Positions 8,487 to 17,191 are shown, numbered from the stretch's first letter. The stretch is DNA of 64,000 bases from Pelolinea sp. (GCA_012797975.1 JAAZOD010000032.1:1-64000), one strand, 5' to 3'. The notes: generated by a model from the sequence alone, not told the origin. Program-made: numbers and translations.

Positions 8487-8937
8487 AAGAGATGAAAAGG
8501 GGAATCCTGTTTTTCAATATCAAGGTGAAATCTGTCATTCTACCGAGAAGGGATTTCTAATCCAGGCAATCTTTGGGCTTCCTCAGGTCGTAGAAGAGGA
8601 TGTCACGTTTCTCAAGGGGGACCTATTTCAGGAATATTATCTTTTCCATAAATGGTTCAATATCTACCAGGTGCAAGTTGGCCGGTCTGCACAAATTAAG
8701 GCCTGGTACTGCAATATTTGCCGCCCCATGTTGTATCTGGAAAACCGCATCGAATTTGATGACTTGGCTTTGGATTTGCTAGTTTTGCCGGATGGCAGGC
8801 AGCGTATTCTTGACCGGGAAGAATTTCGAGCCATTTGCATCAGCGGCCATGAAAGACGGCTGGCGCTGGAGGGACTGAGTGAATTGCAGCATATCTTTGA
8901 AAAAGGAAAACGGCCAGACCTATCGAACCTGCTCTAG
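8461..8937 (+). CDS. DUF402 family protein
   Basis: A 158-residue protein with the DUF402 core: a Cys-containing strand (AWYCNICRPM), then IEFDDLALDLLVLPDGR and the ILDREEF helix. The family includes nucleoside di/triphosphatases (NtdP) and RNA-binding FAU-1 relatives; the exact activity here cannot be read. The start at 8461 is an ATG inside the thiQ reading region, 26 nt before its stop, giving the normal DUF402 length. It is the last gene of the thi operon and may be along for transcription rather than for thiamine metabolism. Confidence 0.8.
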   Translation: MRKTITIIKRDEKGNPVFQYQGEICHSTEKGFLIQAIFGLPQVVEEDVTFLKGDLFQEYYLFHKWFNIYQVQVGRSAQIKAWYCNICRPMLYLENRIEFDDLALDLLVLPDGRQRILDREEFRAICISGHERRLALEGLSELQHIFEKGKRPDLSNLL

Positions 8938-8941
8938 CAGT

Positions 8942-9505
8942 TCATCCACTGGTCATAGGGCGGATCAGGAAACGCCATAGGATCCAACCAACCAGAAGAA
9001 TAACAATGCCAACCATTGCTATCGGGACGGCGATGGCAAGAATGGATATTCCGGTGGAGGTAACATCCTCCATGATGCTGACCGGCACATTCCCGACCCC
9101 GGCTGTTCCGGCCGCCACCGCCGGTCGTACAGCGGCTGATTTAACCAGGTTCACACTGCCTGAGATCAGTAATCCGAGTGCCAGGGATAACACAGGATGA
9201 ACCTCCGTGATGATATTGGCACTGGCTGCAAACAAGATGGCACCCGCCGTCGGTCGGATCAAACTTTGCACGACATCGTTAAAATGATTAACAACAGGAA
9301 TTTTATCCAGCACTGTTTCAAACAAGACCAAAATGATCAGCAATCCGATGATCCACCAGCTGGTAAGAGCATCCCAGGGTTCCTGTAAATGGATGAGATC
9401 GGTGAATTTTGCCAGCAGCGCGGTGACCAATAATGGAATGTAGGCGTTTAACCCGGCACTGGCAGATAATCCAAATGCCGAAAATACCTGTAGCAAAGCG
9501 CTCAT
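8942..9505 (-). CDS. DUF4126 family membrane protein
   Basis: A 187-residue integral membrane protein with about five hydrophobic segments. The start FSAFGLSASAGLNAYIPLL and the later PTAGAILFAAS segment and SVNLVKSAAVRPAVAAGTAG match the DUF4126 pattern as I know it. Function unknown for the family. It sits 28 bp behind the DUF2085 membrane protein on the same strand, so the two are probably co-transcribed; it converges with the end of the thi operon with only 4 bp between stops and no terminator visible. Confidence 0.75.
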   Translation of the reverse strand: MSALLQVFSAFGLSASAGLNAYIPLLVTALLAKFTDLIHLQEPWDALTSWWIIGLLIILVLFETVLDKIPVVNHFNDVVQSLIRPTAGAILFAASANIITEVHPVLSLALGLLISGSVNLVKSAAVRPAVAAGTAGVGNVPVSIMEDVTSTGISILAIAVPIAMVGIVILLVGWILWRFLIRPMTSG

Positions 9506-9533
9506 GAAATAATCTCCTCTTTATTCTTAATAA

Positions 9534-10322
9534 TCATAACGGAAAGATAGAGAAATTGGTTAACTTCATTCTTAAATGAACCATCAGGATGATCTGAAGA
9601 ATTGCGATCCCCAATCCGATCAGAAGTGGAATGAATGCATCTTTTCTGTTTTGATAAGAACCTTCTTTGTGGGCAAGGATTACCACCAGAATGGCGTACA
9701 GCAACCCGATCAGAACCACGACGGTTAAAGTACTGATCAATCCGGCCAGGTTGAAAAGATAGTTGCTCTTGCTGAAAAGAAAGAATACCAAAACGCTTTC
9801 GCACAGAATGAGCAAACCGGCATCCTTCCAATTTTTCAAGAGGGCTTCCTGCTCTTTGTTTTTCCAAAATACATAATTCACAATGGTCATAATGATCAAA
9901 GAATAGACCATACCCATGCCGATACCGCTGAGGAAGCGCAGGATGTTAGAAGGTGTGTAGAGAAATTGATGATGAAGTACTTCGTAAATGAATGAGTTGA
10001 CGCCATCCACAATCCAGAAAAGAAAGAAAAAAAGGAAAAGGATAAAGATGCTTTTCGAAGGAACTGCAGCTTTTTTTCCCTTGGAGAAGAAATATACCAA
10101 CCCAATGCAAGCGGATAAGTAGGTTCCGGTACAGCGGGCGCACAATGCAAATTGCCGCCCATTCAAAGAAAAAGAATGATGAGGAAGTTGATGGCAAACA
10201 GCCGAGCCAACCCAATGTGTGAAATTCTGCAGCACTGTCGGGATTATGAATGAAAGGACGTAGCATATCCCCAGAGGAAATACGATCAAAAAAACTTGCC
10301 AGAACCGTGATTTCAATTTCAT
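9534..10322 (-). CDS. DUF2085 family membrane protein
   Basis: A 262-residue protein with about seven membrane segments. The conserved DUF2085 signature is clear: CHQLPHHSFSLNGRQFALCARCTGTY around residues 40-65, with the Cys/His set, followed by a VDGVNSF segment and YTPSNILRFLSGIGMG. The Cys and His residues suggest a metal or redox site, but no activity is established. The start is the ATG at 10322; the frame stays open further upstream, but this overlaps the YerB-like gene and its promoter on the other strand. Likely operon with the DUF4126 gene. Confidence 0.8.
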   Translation of the reverse strand: MKLKSRFWQVFLIVFPLGICYVLSFIIPTVLQNFTHWVGSAVCHQLPHHSFSLNGRQFALCARCTGTYLSACIGLVYFFSKGKKAAVPSKSIFILFLFFFLFWIVDGVNSFIYEVLHHQFLYTPSNILRFLSGIGMGMVYSLIIMTIVNYVFWKNKEQEALLKNWKDAGLLILCESVLVFFLFSKSNYLFNLAGLISTLTVVVLIGLLYAILVVILAHKEGSYQNRKDAFIPLLIGLGIAILQIILMVHLRMKLTNFSIFPL

Positions 10323-10386
10323 TCTTTTCTTGAAACCAAGATTATAGATGATACCCCGGGCTGATGCAAGCATGCAGTTTTTAGGG

Positions 10387-10392
10387 TACAAT
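10387..10392 (+). promoter_or_regulatory. -10 element (TACAAT) of the YerB-like lipoprotein gene
   Basis: TACAAT lies 22 bp before the ATG at 10415, followed by a GGAGA ribosome binding site at 10406-10410. A similar TACAAT precedes the M1 peptidase gene. No clear -35 box. Confidence 0.45.
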
Positions 10393-10414
10393 GCCGAGGT
10401 ACATTGGAGATAAA

Positions 10415-11581
10415 ATGAAAAAGAACATACTGATTGCCCTGCTGCTGGTGATGCTGCTGACCGCTTGTTCTTCAGGTGCGGCATCGACGGTCGAGGAAAC
10501 ACCATCCTTAACTGCAACGGAGCCAGCCCCAACGAACACTCCCGAGCCAACTTTGACACCCACTCCTGATTATCCGGTGGAAGGCATTGGACCGACGAAT
10601 TACCCGGCTAATGTCAATTCTCTGACCGGGTTAGAAGTGGCGGATGCTGCCACATTAGCAGAACGTGTGGTTGCGGTAAAAATTGAAAACCTGCCTCGCG
10701 AACATCGCCCTCAATGGGGATTGAGCGCAGCGGACCTTGTCTATGAGTACTATACCGAGTTTGGCAGCACGCGTTTTGTTGCCCTGTATCATGGAAATGC
10801 TCCTGTGAAAGTTGGTCCGGTACGTTCAGCGCGTTTCTTTGATATCCATGTGGTACAAAGCTATAAAGCGGTTTTCCTTTTTGGAAGCGCTTATTCGGCA
10901 GTCTACAGCCGTATGTGGAGGAGTGATATCAGCCCTCGCCTGGTGGTAGAAGGCAGCTCAACGTATCCAGCGCTGCATCGTGAAGAACAGGATGGAGAGA
11001 ATATGCTGTTCGCTGATCTTACCCAGCTTCCTGCTGCTCTGACAAAAGTCGGGATCGATAATTCCCAGCAAGATATCAGCGGAATGTTCTTCCGCAAGAC
11101 ACTGGATGTGAGCGGTTATCCGGCCACCCAACTGACTGTGCGTTTTTCAAGCGCAATCTATAACCGCTGGGATTATGATAGTGCCGCTGGCAGCTATGTA
11201 CGCTCGGTTGACCAAGCCAATGCTGATTCAGCCGCTTCAGAAACTTATGCGGTTCTGACCGATAGGGCGAATGGTGAGGCCATCAGTGCGGATAATGTGG
11301 TCATCCTTTTTGTGCCCTATCAGTATTATGTTAAAAATGCCACGGAAGAGGTCATGGAAGTGACCATGCTGGGAAGTGGTGATGCGTTGATCGCTCGCGA
11401 TGGTCAAATTTTCCCCGCTTTTTGGAAACGGGAAAAGAGCGATTCAATGTTGACTTTGGTCGATGCGGATGGCAATGCATTTCCTTTGAAGCCGGGCAAT
11501 ACCTGGTTTGAAGTGGTAGGCACATCTTCTGAAAAGGTTCAGGATGGGAATTCTTGGCGCATCACGCATGCCATTCCATAA
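10415..11581 (+). CDS. YerB-like (DUF3048) lipoprotein
   Basis: A 388-residue exported lipoprotein. Lipobox LLTAC near residue 15 is followed by a Ser/Thr/Pro-rich linker (TNTPEPTLTPTPDYP) and then the DUF3048 domain. Landmarks are AVKIENLPREHRPQWGLSAAD, YEYYTEFGSTRF, the very conserved VGPVRSARFFDIH and, in the C-terminal half, VILFVPYQYYVKNAT. The B. subtilis relative is YerB. The molecular function is not established. It is preceded by its own promoter and followed by a separate tiny transcription unit. Confidence 0.85.
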   Translation: MKKNILIALLLVMLLTACSSGAASTVEETPSLTATEPAPTNTPEPTLTPTPDYPVEGIGPTNYPANVNSLTGLEVADAATLAERVVAVKIENLPREHRPQWGLSAADLVYEYYTEFGSTRFVALYHGNAPVKVGPVRSARFFDIHVVQSYKAVFLFGSAYSAVYSRMWRSDISPRLVVEGSSTYPALHREEQDGENMLFADLTQLPAALTKVGIDNSQQDISGMFFRKTLDVSGYPATQLTVRFSSAIYNRWDYDSAAGSYVRSVDQANADSAASETYAVLTDRANGEAISADNVVILFVPYQYYVKNATEEVMEVTMLGSGDALIARDGQIFPAFWKREKSDSMLTLVDADGNAFPLKPGNTWFEVVGTSSEKVQDGNSWRITHAIP

Positions 11582-11591
11582 AAAAATCGTG

Positions 11592-11597
11592 TAAAAT
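11592..11597 (+). promoter_or_regulatory. Candidate -10 element of the 19-codon transcription unit
   Basis: TGTAAAATGG has the form of an extended -10 (TG, then TAAAAT, here directly adjacent). It begins 10 bp after the yerB-like stop codon and lies 50 bp before the small ORF. No -35 is recognised, so this could also be read-through from the upstream gene. Confidence 0.35.
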
Positions 11598-11646
11598 GGA
11601 ATAGAAGCATTTTCTTTTCCATAGCTATCCTAAGGAAGAGGAGGTG

Positions 11647-11706
11647 ATGTCCACCATGTGTTCCGTTAAACCCAAAGCTGCGGCATCCCTCCTCACAATC
11701 CTCTAA
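11647..11706 (+). CDS. 19-residue peptide with an extremely strong ribosome binding site
   Basis: The ORF reads MSTMCSVKPKAAASLLTIL and ends in TAA at 11704-11706. It is too short for ordinary gene finders. It is proposed because GAGGAGGTGAT runs into its ATG, with GGAGGTGAT matching the complement of the usual 16S rRNA 3' end; the second ATG at 11656 has a more normal 11-nt spacing and may be the real start (16 residues). The ORF's last third is the 5' arm and loop of a hairpin, and a strong terminator follows. No known leader peptide is recognised and no gene follows on this strand, so it is not an ordinary attenuator. It might encode a small protein, or the SD may be part of an RNA with another role. 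Confidence 0.45.
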   Translation: MSTMCSVKPKAAASLLTIL

Positions 11707-11720
11707 AAGGATGCCGCAGC
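11677..11720 (+). other. 12-bp perfect hairpin overlapping the end of the 19-codon ORF
   Basis: GCTGCGGCATCC (11677-11688) and GGATGCCGCAGC (11709-11720) are perfect inverse complements around a 20-nt loop. The loop edge CCTCCTC (11688-11694) is perfectly complementary to the ribosome binding site GAGGAGG at 11638-11644. The same RNA could therefore form either the hairpin or a closed, SD-blocked structure. Confidence 0.6.
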
Positions 11721-11769
11721 GAACAAATTGAAAGCCGCTCAGTAGCTCTGAGCGGCTTTCAATTTGTTC
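11721..11769. terminator. Perfect 22-bp bidirectional hairpin between convergent units
   Basis: The arm 11721-11742 and the arm 11748-11769 are perfect inverse complements around a 5-nt loop (TAGCT). The inner part AAAGCCGCTCAG / CTGAGCGGCTTT is a typical terminator core. It directly abuts the preceding 12-bp hairpin. It would end the small plus-strand unit and the minus-strand GH5 gene. Confidence 0.8.
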
Positions 11770-11787
11770 TAAACTTTTAGAAATGGA

Positions 11788-13116
11788 TTACCAGGAGACA
11801 GTAGAGGGACGTACGGTATTCAAACTCCAATACGATTTCAACACATTCAGGAGAGGATTACTCAGAAGTATGGTTTTATTGGTTGGATCCGTGCCAAATT
11901 TGTAATTGAAATCATCCACATCCGGGCCGAATGGTTCATAGCTGGTTGACCATTCCCAAATGGCATAATTCCATCCTTCATTCTCGAAAATGGCTAACAG
12001 ATCGTTCAAATAAGCCGCTGCACCGGGCACCCAGCGTTTTATGCCAAATTCGTTGATCACGACAGACACATGATTTCTTTTCTGATATTGCCGTACCGGC
12101 TGCAACAGATTTAAAATATACTGCTGATTGAATTGCTCGATCTCATCGTCCTCATCGATATCAAATTCACCGGGATAGCTGTTCTTCCCGCGAGTCCCCT
12201 GATGGGTATAGGTATCAAACGGCATGTATTGATGGACATCGTAGACAATATTCTCTGCATCCACTGTGGGCAGAGAGGATAGCCATTCCACGCTGCTGTA
12301 ACCATCTGCTCCAATTAGAATGGGGGTTTCCGCATCCACTGCGCGGATAGCGTTGACAATTTTTGGATAGAAAGCTGTCCAGTCGGCCAGCGTGCCGGCA
12401 TAAGAGCGAAAGAATTCTTTGGGCGAATCAATGTCGTATAGGATATCCGCAGCATTTGGTTCCACCATCAGCTCATAACCGACCACTACGGGGTTATCAC
12501 GATAGCGTTCAGCGGTATACTGCCACATTGTCAGCCATGCCGCTTGCGCTTCAGTGTCGCTCCACACGGCATCATTGAAGTAGTTATCATAATAATGCGT
12601 GTCTGAACAACACAAGCTCCATTCCGCTTTTCCGGGGCCGGTACGAAAAGCGATGGTGGCGAACAGATCGGCTTTTGCGATCATTCCCAGCATCAAATCA
12701 AGATTGCGTTGGACCTCTTCATCCACCCGATAGGGAGGGGTTTCTGTGAACAAACCGGGGGCGGAAATGACCACATAATTGGCGCCCAGCGCTGCCAGCA
12801 GATCGAAATCCTGCTGGGTGAACGGCGGACCTACCCTGCCGCTGCCTTTGGAGGTGTCGTCGACCTCCGGAATCACCAGAGACTGCCAGATATTCACACC
12901 GCGCAGCATGGGTGTGCTGCTCTTCCACAAATCGATTTTGTGTTCGATCACTGCGGTGGACCGCACCTCTTCAGTCATTGTCGTAGCTGCTGATGGTGTA
13001 ACAGTCAGGGTTGGCTGAATGGATTCGTCATAGGTGACCAATGCTGGTTTGCCCTGACAGGCGGCTAGAATCATCGCAATGGTAAACAGCACCGGACAAG
13101 CTCTTTTGATTTTCAT
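11788..13116 (-). CDS. GH5-like (cellulase-superfamily) glycoside hydrolase lipoprotein
   Basis: A 442-residue exported lipoprotein (lipobox LAAC, Cys20; then a Thr/Ser/Pro-rich linker). The catalytic domain has the clan GH-A layout: an LRGVNIW strand at 71-77, acid/base Glu219 in GYELMVEPNA (the usual N-E-P reads V-E-P here), and nucleophile Glu356 in VVINEFGIKRW, with a late WEWSTSYEPF strand. The replacement of the Asn before the acid/base is unusual for GH5 but is seen in related GH-A families. The substrate cannot be read; extracellular beta-glucan or beta-mannan type polymers are plausible. The start ATG at 13116 is preferred because it gives a signal peptide and lies 7 bp after a TATAAT, making the mRNA leaderless or nearly so. 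Confidence 0.8.
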   Translation of the reverse strand: MKIKRACPVLFTIAMILAACQGKPALVTYDESIQPTLTVTPSAATTMTEEVRSTAVIEHKIDLWKSSTPMLRGVNIWQSLVIPEVDDTSKGSGRVGPPFTQQDFDLLAALGANYVVISAPGLFTETPPYRVDEEVQRNLDLMLGMIAKADLFATIAFRTGPGKAEWSLCCSDTHYYDNYFNDAVWSDTEAQAAWLTMWQYTAERYRDNPVVVGYELMVEPNAADILYDIDSPKEFFRSYAGTLADWTAFYPKIVNAIRAVDAETPILIGADGYSSVEWLSSLPTVDAENIVYDVHQYMPFDTYTHQGTRGKNSYPGEFDIDEDDEIEQFNQQYILNLLQPVRQYQKRNHVSVVINEFGIKRWVPGAAAYLNDLLAIFENEGWNYAIWEWSTSYEPFGPDVDDFNYKFGTDPTNKTILLSNPLLNVLKSYWSLNTVRPSTVSW

Positions 13117-13123
13117 GACACCA

Positions 13124-13129
13124 ATTATA
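13124..13129 (-). promoter_or_regulatory. -10 element of the GH5 gene, leaderless arrangement
   Basis: TATAAT on the minus strand ends 7 bases before the ATG at 13116. With a usual start of transcription 6-7 bases after the -10, the mRNA would begin at or next to the start codon. Confidence 0.55.
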
Positions 13130-13192
13130 GTGTGAATGGGAACGAACGCAGGTATCCGTCTTCTGGCTAATATGGAAACACATTGAATTGAG

Positions 13193-13198
13193 TACAAT
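13193..13198 (+). promoter_or_regulatory. -10 element (TACAAT) of the M1 peptidase gene
   Basis: TACAAT at 13193-13198 lies 29 bp before the ATG at 13228, with GAGGAG at 13215-13220 as ribosome binding site. The layout matches the promoter of the YerB-like gene. Confidence 0.45.
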
Positions 13199-13227
13199 GG
13201 TACATAGAAATCATCGAGGAGAATGCT

Positions 13228-14718
13228 ATGAAAAATAAATATCCTTTCATTGCTGTACTTTTGATTGCGGGAATTTTAATGGGTGGGTGTGTAAGAGACA
13301 GCCAGGAAGAAACAGGCAATATTGAAAAAGAAAATCTGCTGTCTGTATTCAAGGAAGGATTGATTTCCGGTGAACAGGCAAATCTGGAACGTTTCGGCAC
13401 TTCGACCCGCTATGAATTGCAATTGGAACTCGATGAACCTTACGCAGAGATCACGGGACAGGAAAAGGTTACCTATTGGAACAATGAAGATGTCCCATTG
13501 GATAAAATCTATCTGCGCATGTTCCCGAACAATGCGGGAGACATTATGGTGGTTTCCAAGGTCTTGGTGAGTGGAATTGAAACCCCCATTAACGTAGAAT
13601 ACAAGAATACAGCATTGCGGGTGGACCTGCCGGCAGTGCTGCAACCGGGTGAGAGCGCTATCGTTGAATTGACATATGCGGTGCAAATACCAACGGAATT
13701 CGGTGGAAATTATGGACTGTTCAGCTATATCGATGGCATTTTGGCGCTTGATCAGGTCTATGCCATCATTCCCGTCTATGATGATGAAGGGTGGAATGTG
13801 GAAGATCCGGCCTTGAATGGCGATATGATCTATGCCGATCCTGCGTTCTTTACCGTGACCATTCACGCACCCGCCGATTTGGTGATCGCCTCTTCAGGGG
13901 TCGTTGTGAACGAGCAGGAAAAAGACGGAATGAAAACTCAAACGGTGGTTGCCGGCCCAGCGCGTGATTTCTATCTGGCTGGCAGCACGAAATATAGAAC
14001 GATCAGCCAACAGGTCGGGGAAACACTGGTCACTAGCTATTATCCGGAAGGATATGAAACGGGTGGGGAATATGTATTGGAAGTGGGTGCGAAAGCGTTG
14101 GAATCATTTAATCAACGCTTGGGAACCTACCCCTATACGGAACTGGACCTGGTTGGTACCCCCATGGAAGCGGGTGGAATGGAATACTCCGGCATTGTTG
14201 CCATGGGAATCCAGTTCTATGATCCTGAAACTGATTTTGGAGGGCTATCTGCGTTTACCTATCTTGAGTCTGCGACGGCTCATGAAGTGGCGCATGAGTG
14301 GTTCTTTGATATGGTCATGGACGATCAAATTGACGAACCATGGATCGATGAAGGTATGGCACAGTTTTTAACTGCCTATTATTATGAGGACCGTTATGGA
14401 TCTGCTGCGGCCAGCAGCTATAGGGAGTCATGGTATTCTCGCTGGAGTCGGGTGGATAACAAATTGATGCCGATCGGCCTGCCAGTGCGTGCTTATACTG
14501 AAACAGAGTACGGAGCCATCATCTACGGACGCGCACCGCTTTTTGTGCAGAGTTTGCGCGATCGCATGGGTGATGAGGTTTTTTCCAAATTCCTGAAGAG
14601 CCTCTTTGATCAGTATAAGTGGGGCATTCTTACCACTGAGGAATTTCGCGCCGTTGCAGAAAAGGAATGTGCCTGCGACTTACAGCAGGATTTTACCGAC
14701 TGGGTTTATACACAATAG
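13228..14718 (+). CDS. M1-family (gluzincin) metallopeptidase lipoprotein
   Basis: A 496-residue exported lipoprotein (lipobox LMGGC, Cys21). It has the aminopeptidase-N layout: an N-terminal beta domain (about 60-270), then GGMEYSG (317-323) corresponding to the exopeptidase GxMEN motif, the zinc site HEVAHEW (His352, Glu353, His356) and the third ligand Glu375 in PWIDEGMAQF. A short C-terminal helical domain follows. The size is that of the short M1 members lacking the large C-terminal domain. It probably trims peptides outside the cell. It is transcribed divergently from the GH5 gene, with a 111-bp shared promoter region. Confidence 0.88.
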   Translation: MKNKYPFIAVLLIAGILMGGCVRDSQEETGNIEKENLLSVFKEGLISGEQANLERFGTSTRYELQLELDEPYAEITGQEKVTYWNNEDVPLDKIYLRMFPNNAGDIMVVSKVLVSGIETPINVEYKNTALRVDLPAVLQPGESAIVELTYAVQIPTEFGGNYGLFSYIDGILALDQVYAIIPVYDDEGWNVEDPALNGDMIYADPAFFTVTIHAPADLVIASSGVVVNEQEKDGMKTQTVVAGPARDFYLAGSTKYRTISQQVGETLVTSYYPEGYETGGEYVLEVGAKALESFNQRLGTYPYTELDLVGTPMEAGGMEYSGIVAMGIQFYDPETDFGGLSAFTYLESATAHEVAHEWFFDMVMDDQIDEPWIDEGMAQFLTAYYYEDRYGSAAASSYRESWYSRWSRVDNKLMPIGLPVRAYTETEYGAIIYGRAPLFVQSLRDRMGDEVFSKFLKSLFDQYKWGILTTEEFRAVAEKECACDLQQDFTDWVYTQ

Positions 14719-14791
14719 AGAATTATCGAAGGCAATGTTTGAAAATTGAAAAAGATGCAAAACTGCAAAAGTATACGATATTTAAAAACAA

Positions 14792-14819
14792 ACCTCCCCT
14801 TGGTTGAATGAGGGGAGGT
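14792..14819 (-). terminator. Terminator of the nine-gene PTS/sugar operon
   Basis: The perfect 9-bp stem ACCTCCCCT / AGGGGAGGT around a 10-nt loop is followed on the minus strand by TTGTTTTT. It lies 33 bp past the aldolase stop. The plus-strand side lacks a T-run. Confidence 0.8.
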
Positions 14820-14852
14820 AAAAAATATTGTTGCTATTTGGAATGAATTCTA

Positions 14853-15737
14853 TCAAATAGATTTGTCCGAACATAAAAAATCGGACGATTTTCCAAGACT
14901 GCCACCAGTTTTCAAAAAGGAGGAATAAATATCTTTGACTGCATTCAAGCATGCCAATTTTTGATTGAATACCTGTTCGAGGTTAGTGGGAAGAATTGCA
15001 TTTGCGGTTTTTTCATACATTGTGAACAGGTCGGTGAAGACATTGAGTTTACAAATTCCCAAACTCACCGCCTTCTTTATTTGTTCATGTTCAGTGCCTG
15101 AGGTACCATGCAAAACAAGAGGTACGGTAGTCGACTGTGCTATCCTTTCCAGAAGATCAAAATGAAGACCTGAGGTGTTTCGATAAAAGCCATGTTGTGT
15201 CCCAATTGAGATTGCCAGAGCATCAACATTGGTTTGTGAAGTGAACTCACAAACCTGATCGACGTTGGTGAGATCAGCTTCCGACGGATCTTTGACGAGA
15301 TAATCACTTCCATTCCCGACATGCCCCAATTCTGCCTCCACGCTGGCGTTGTATTTTTTGGCCAGCTCCACAACCTTCTGCGTGATTTCAATGTTCTCGT
15401 CCATTGGACGAGAACTTGCATCAATCATCACCGAATTGAATCCCAGATCAAGATATTTATGGATTACCTCTATGCTGGGGGCATGATCAAGATGGAATAC
15501 CACTGGAATTTGTGCGGAAACAGAAAGTTCTCTGACCAATTGAATGCATTTCACTTCATCGTTCAATTCAAAAGTGTTTGTTTTGTTATCGCAATAGCTA
15601 AGAATGATCGGGGCTCTATTTTCTTCTGCACAATTCAATAACACTTGGGCAAAGGCAAGACTAAAAAAATCTGGTGCAACCACGGCATATTTGTTTTTTT
15701 GAGCAACGGTTAATATTTCGGAAAGGGTAAAAAGCAT
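14853..15737 (-). CDS. Class II (fructose/tagatose-bisphosphate type) aldolase
   Basis: A 294-residue Zn-dependent aldolase of the FbaA/GatY/KbaY family. Visible ligands and catalytic residues: HLDHA at 82-86 (Asp84, His85), Glu136 in VEAELGHVG, His182, and His210 in LHGTSG. Such enzymes split ketose-1-phosphates or 1,6-bisphosphates into dihydroxyacetone phosphate and an aldehyde. It is the last gene of the operon, after an isomerase, kinase and epimerase, and is therefore the likely retro-aldol step. The exact substrate cannot be inferred; the sequence is not an obvious housekeeping FbaA. Confidence 0.85.
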   Translation of the reverse strand: MLFTLSEILTVAQKNKYAVVAPDFFSLAFAQVLLNCAEENRAPIILSYCDNKTNTFELNDEVKCIQLVRELSVSAQIPVVFHLDHAPSIEVIHKYLDLGFNSVMIDASSRPMDENIEITQKVVELAKKYNASVEAELGHVGNGSDYLVKDPSEADLTNVDQVCEFTSQTNVDALAISIGTQHGFYRNTSGLHFDLLERIAQSTTVPLVLHGTSGTEHEQIKKAVSLGICKLNVFTDLFTMYEKTANAILPTNLEQVFNQKLACLNAVKDIYSSFLKTGGSLGKSSDFLCSDKSI

Positions 15738-15760
15738 TTTATCTCCTGTAATAAGTTGGT

Positions 15761-17173
15761 TTAATAGGATTGGGGTTCTATCGCTTGAATATCTAAAAGA
15801 GTTGCTAGATCGCGAGCGGCCTTCCCATAGTTTCCGTAGACCAGAGGGTAATGATGTTGATAACCGCTAACCATAATGGTTTGTATCAGATCTGTGCAAT
15901 GAAGGTTTTCCCCATGCATTTGAAGATCATGCATCCAGGCGCTGCTTCCACTATAGGAAGGCTTTTGATTATCCAGTCTTCCTTCAATGATCAGTTCCTG
16001 ACTAAAATCGGGCGTGAATCCTAAAATTGTTGCAGGGCAAGGCTTCAATCTTAAGTTATTATGCAATCCGAGTGGACCATGCGGGTCCTTATCGTACAAC
16101 CATAGCGATTGCATTTCAACGCCGTTTTTATCAGCAAGAGAAGGTGCAGAAGGTCCGCAATGCCATAATAAAACACTATTGTCTGTGGAATCCATCGTTA
16201 CCATGTCCATGATCGTCGGTACCTTCCCCTGGCTCAACAAATGCAAGGTTAACATTCCAACGGCACCTGGAACGTCACCTTCACAGGAAGAGATAATACC
16301 CGTGTCGTTGAGTTGACCCATCAGAGTGCACACCGCTAATTGGCGCTGTTCTTGAAAACTGGGCCAACAGCTTAGCGCAATGGCCTGCAGATCATTTTCT
16401 TTAAAAAAGATCTCAAATGCAGTTTGAAAACGAGCTGTTTCTTGGAAAAATTTCTCCATATGGGAGGAATATTTTTTCGTTTGAGCGATCAATTTTTGAT
16501 AATTCTGATTTATTGATTCTGTATCAGAAACCCTATCTGCCAGCGAATAAATTTGGGCTAAATCAAAATCAAGTAGCGTTGTGCCAAGCTTTGAATTCAG
16601 TTGTTGAGGATCAACGATTAAATTATCAAATCCTGGCGCTACTCCTCCAATTAAACCGATCCGTGCTTCTCGCAAGTTTTTTGCCGCATAAGATGCTCGA
16701 AGAAGCGATTCGAATCGTTTTTGAAAATCGGGATCTTTTGCCCTTCCAAAAAACCATTTAACCGGTTCATTTCGAAGCTTTGTTCTTGTTTTGATAATGC
16801 TGTTATACAGATTCATGGCGGTAAGCGAATTCAAGGGAAGTCCACCCCCGTTTGTCGGTTCCCCTTCAGGAATTGCCCACAATGCGATGGGAGAATGAAT
16901 ATCAAGAAAAGGATGAATGAAACTGCCGCCAGAAAAAGAGCTGGTTTGCAGAAGAACAAGGTCTACATCTTGACGATGAAATTCTAATGCTGCATCCTTT
17001 GCTGATCGAAGATCATAGATGCCCTTGCTAAAGATTATTACCTCTGCTCCGAGTTTTTCTGAGATCTCTTTTATTTTTTGTGAATCCTCGAAAAAATACT
17101 GTTCTTTAGGACCACTGAAAGGGTGGGTCATTAAACCAGCCATCCCGATCTTAATGTTTTTTGTTTTGCTCAT
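15761..17173 (-). CDS. L-fucose/L-arabinose isomerase-fold protein
   Basis: A 470-residue protein of the FucI/AraA superfamily. The N-terminal Rossmann-like region contains VDLVLLQTSSFSGGS and a GEPTNGGGLPLNSLTAMN segment. Metal-site residues expected for the family can be placed: Glu298 in SCEGDVPGAVG, Asp323 in PTIMDMV and a His in QHHYPLVYGN near the C-terminus. It would interconvert an aldose and a ketose in the cytosol. The length is shorter than FucI (about 590), closer to the uncharacterised 'fucose isomerase-like' proteins common in Chloroflexota and Thermotogae. Downstream of DhaL-DhaK with 18 bp between; followed by the aldolase. Confidence 0.75.
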   Translation of the reverse strand: MSKTKNIKIGMAGLMTHPFSGPKEQYFFEDSQKIKEISEKLGAEVIIFSKGIYDLRSAKDAALEFHRQDVDLVLLQTSSFSGGSFIHPFLDIHSPIALWAIPEGEPTNGGGLPLNSLTAMNLYNSIIKTRTKLRNEPVKWFFGRAKDPDFQKRFESLLRASYAAKNLREARIGLIGGVAPGFDNLIVDPQQLNSKLGTTLLDFDLAQIYSLADRVSDTESINQNYQKLIAQTKKYSSHMEKFFQETARFQTAFEIFFKENDLQAIALSCWPSFQEQRQLAVCTLMGQLNDTGIISSCEGDVPGAVGMLTLHLLSQGKVPTIMDMVTMDSTDNSVLLWHCGPSAPSLADKNGVEMQSLWLYDKDPHGPLGLHNNLRLKPCPATILGFTPDFSQELIIEGRLDNQKPSYSGSSAWMHDLQMHGENLHCTDLIQTIMVSGYQHHYPLVYGNYGKAARDLATLLDIQAIEPQSY

Positions 17174-17191
17174 TAACCAATCTCCGATCTT

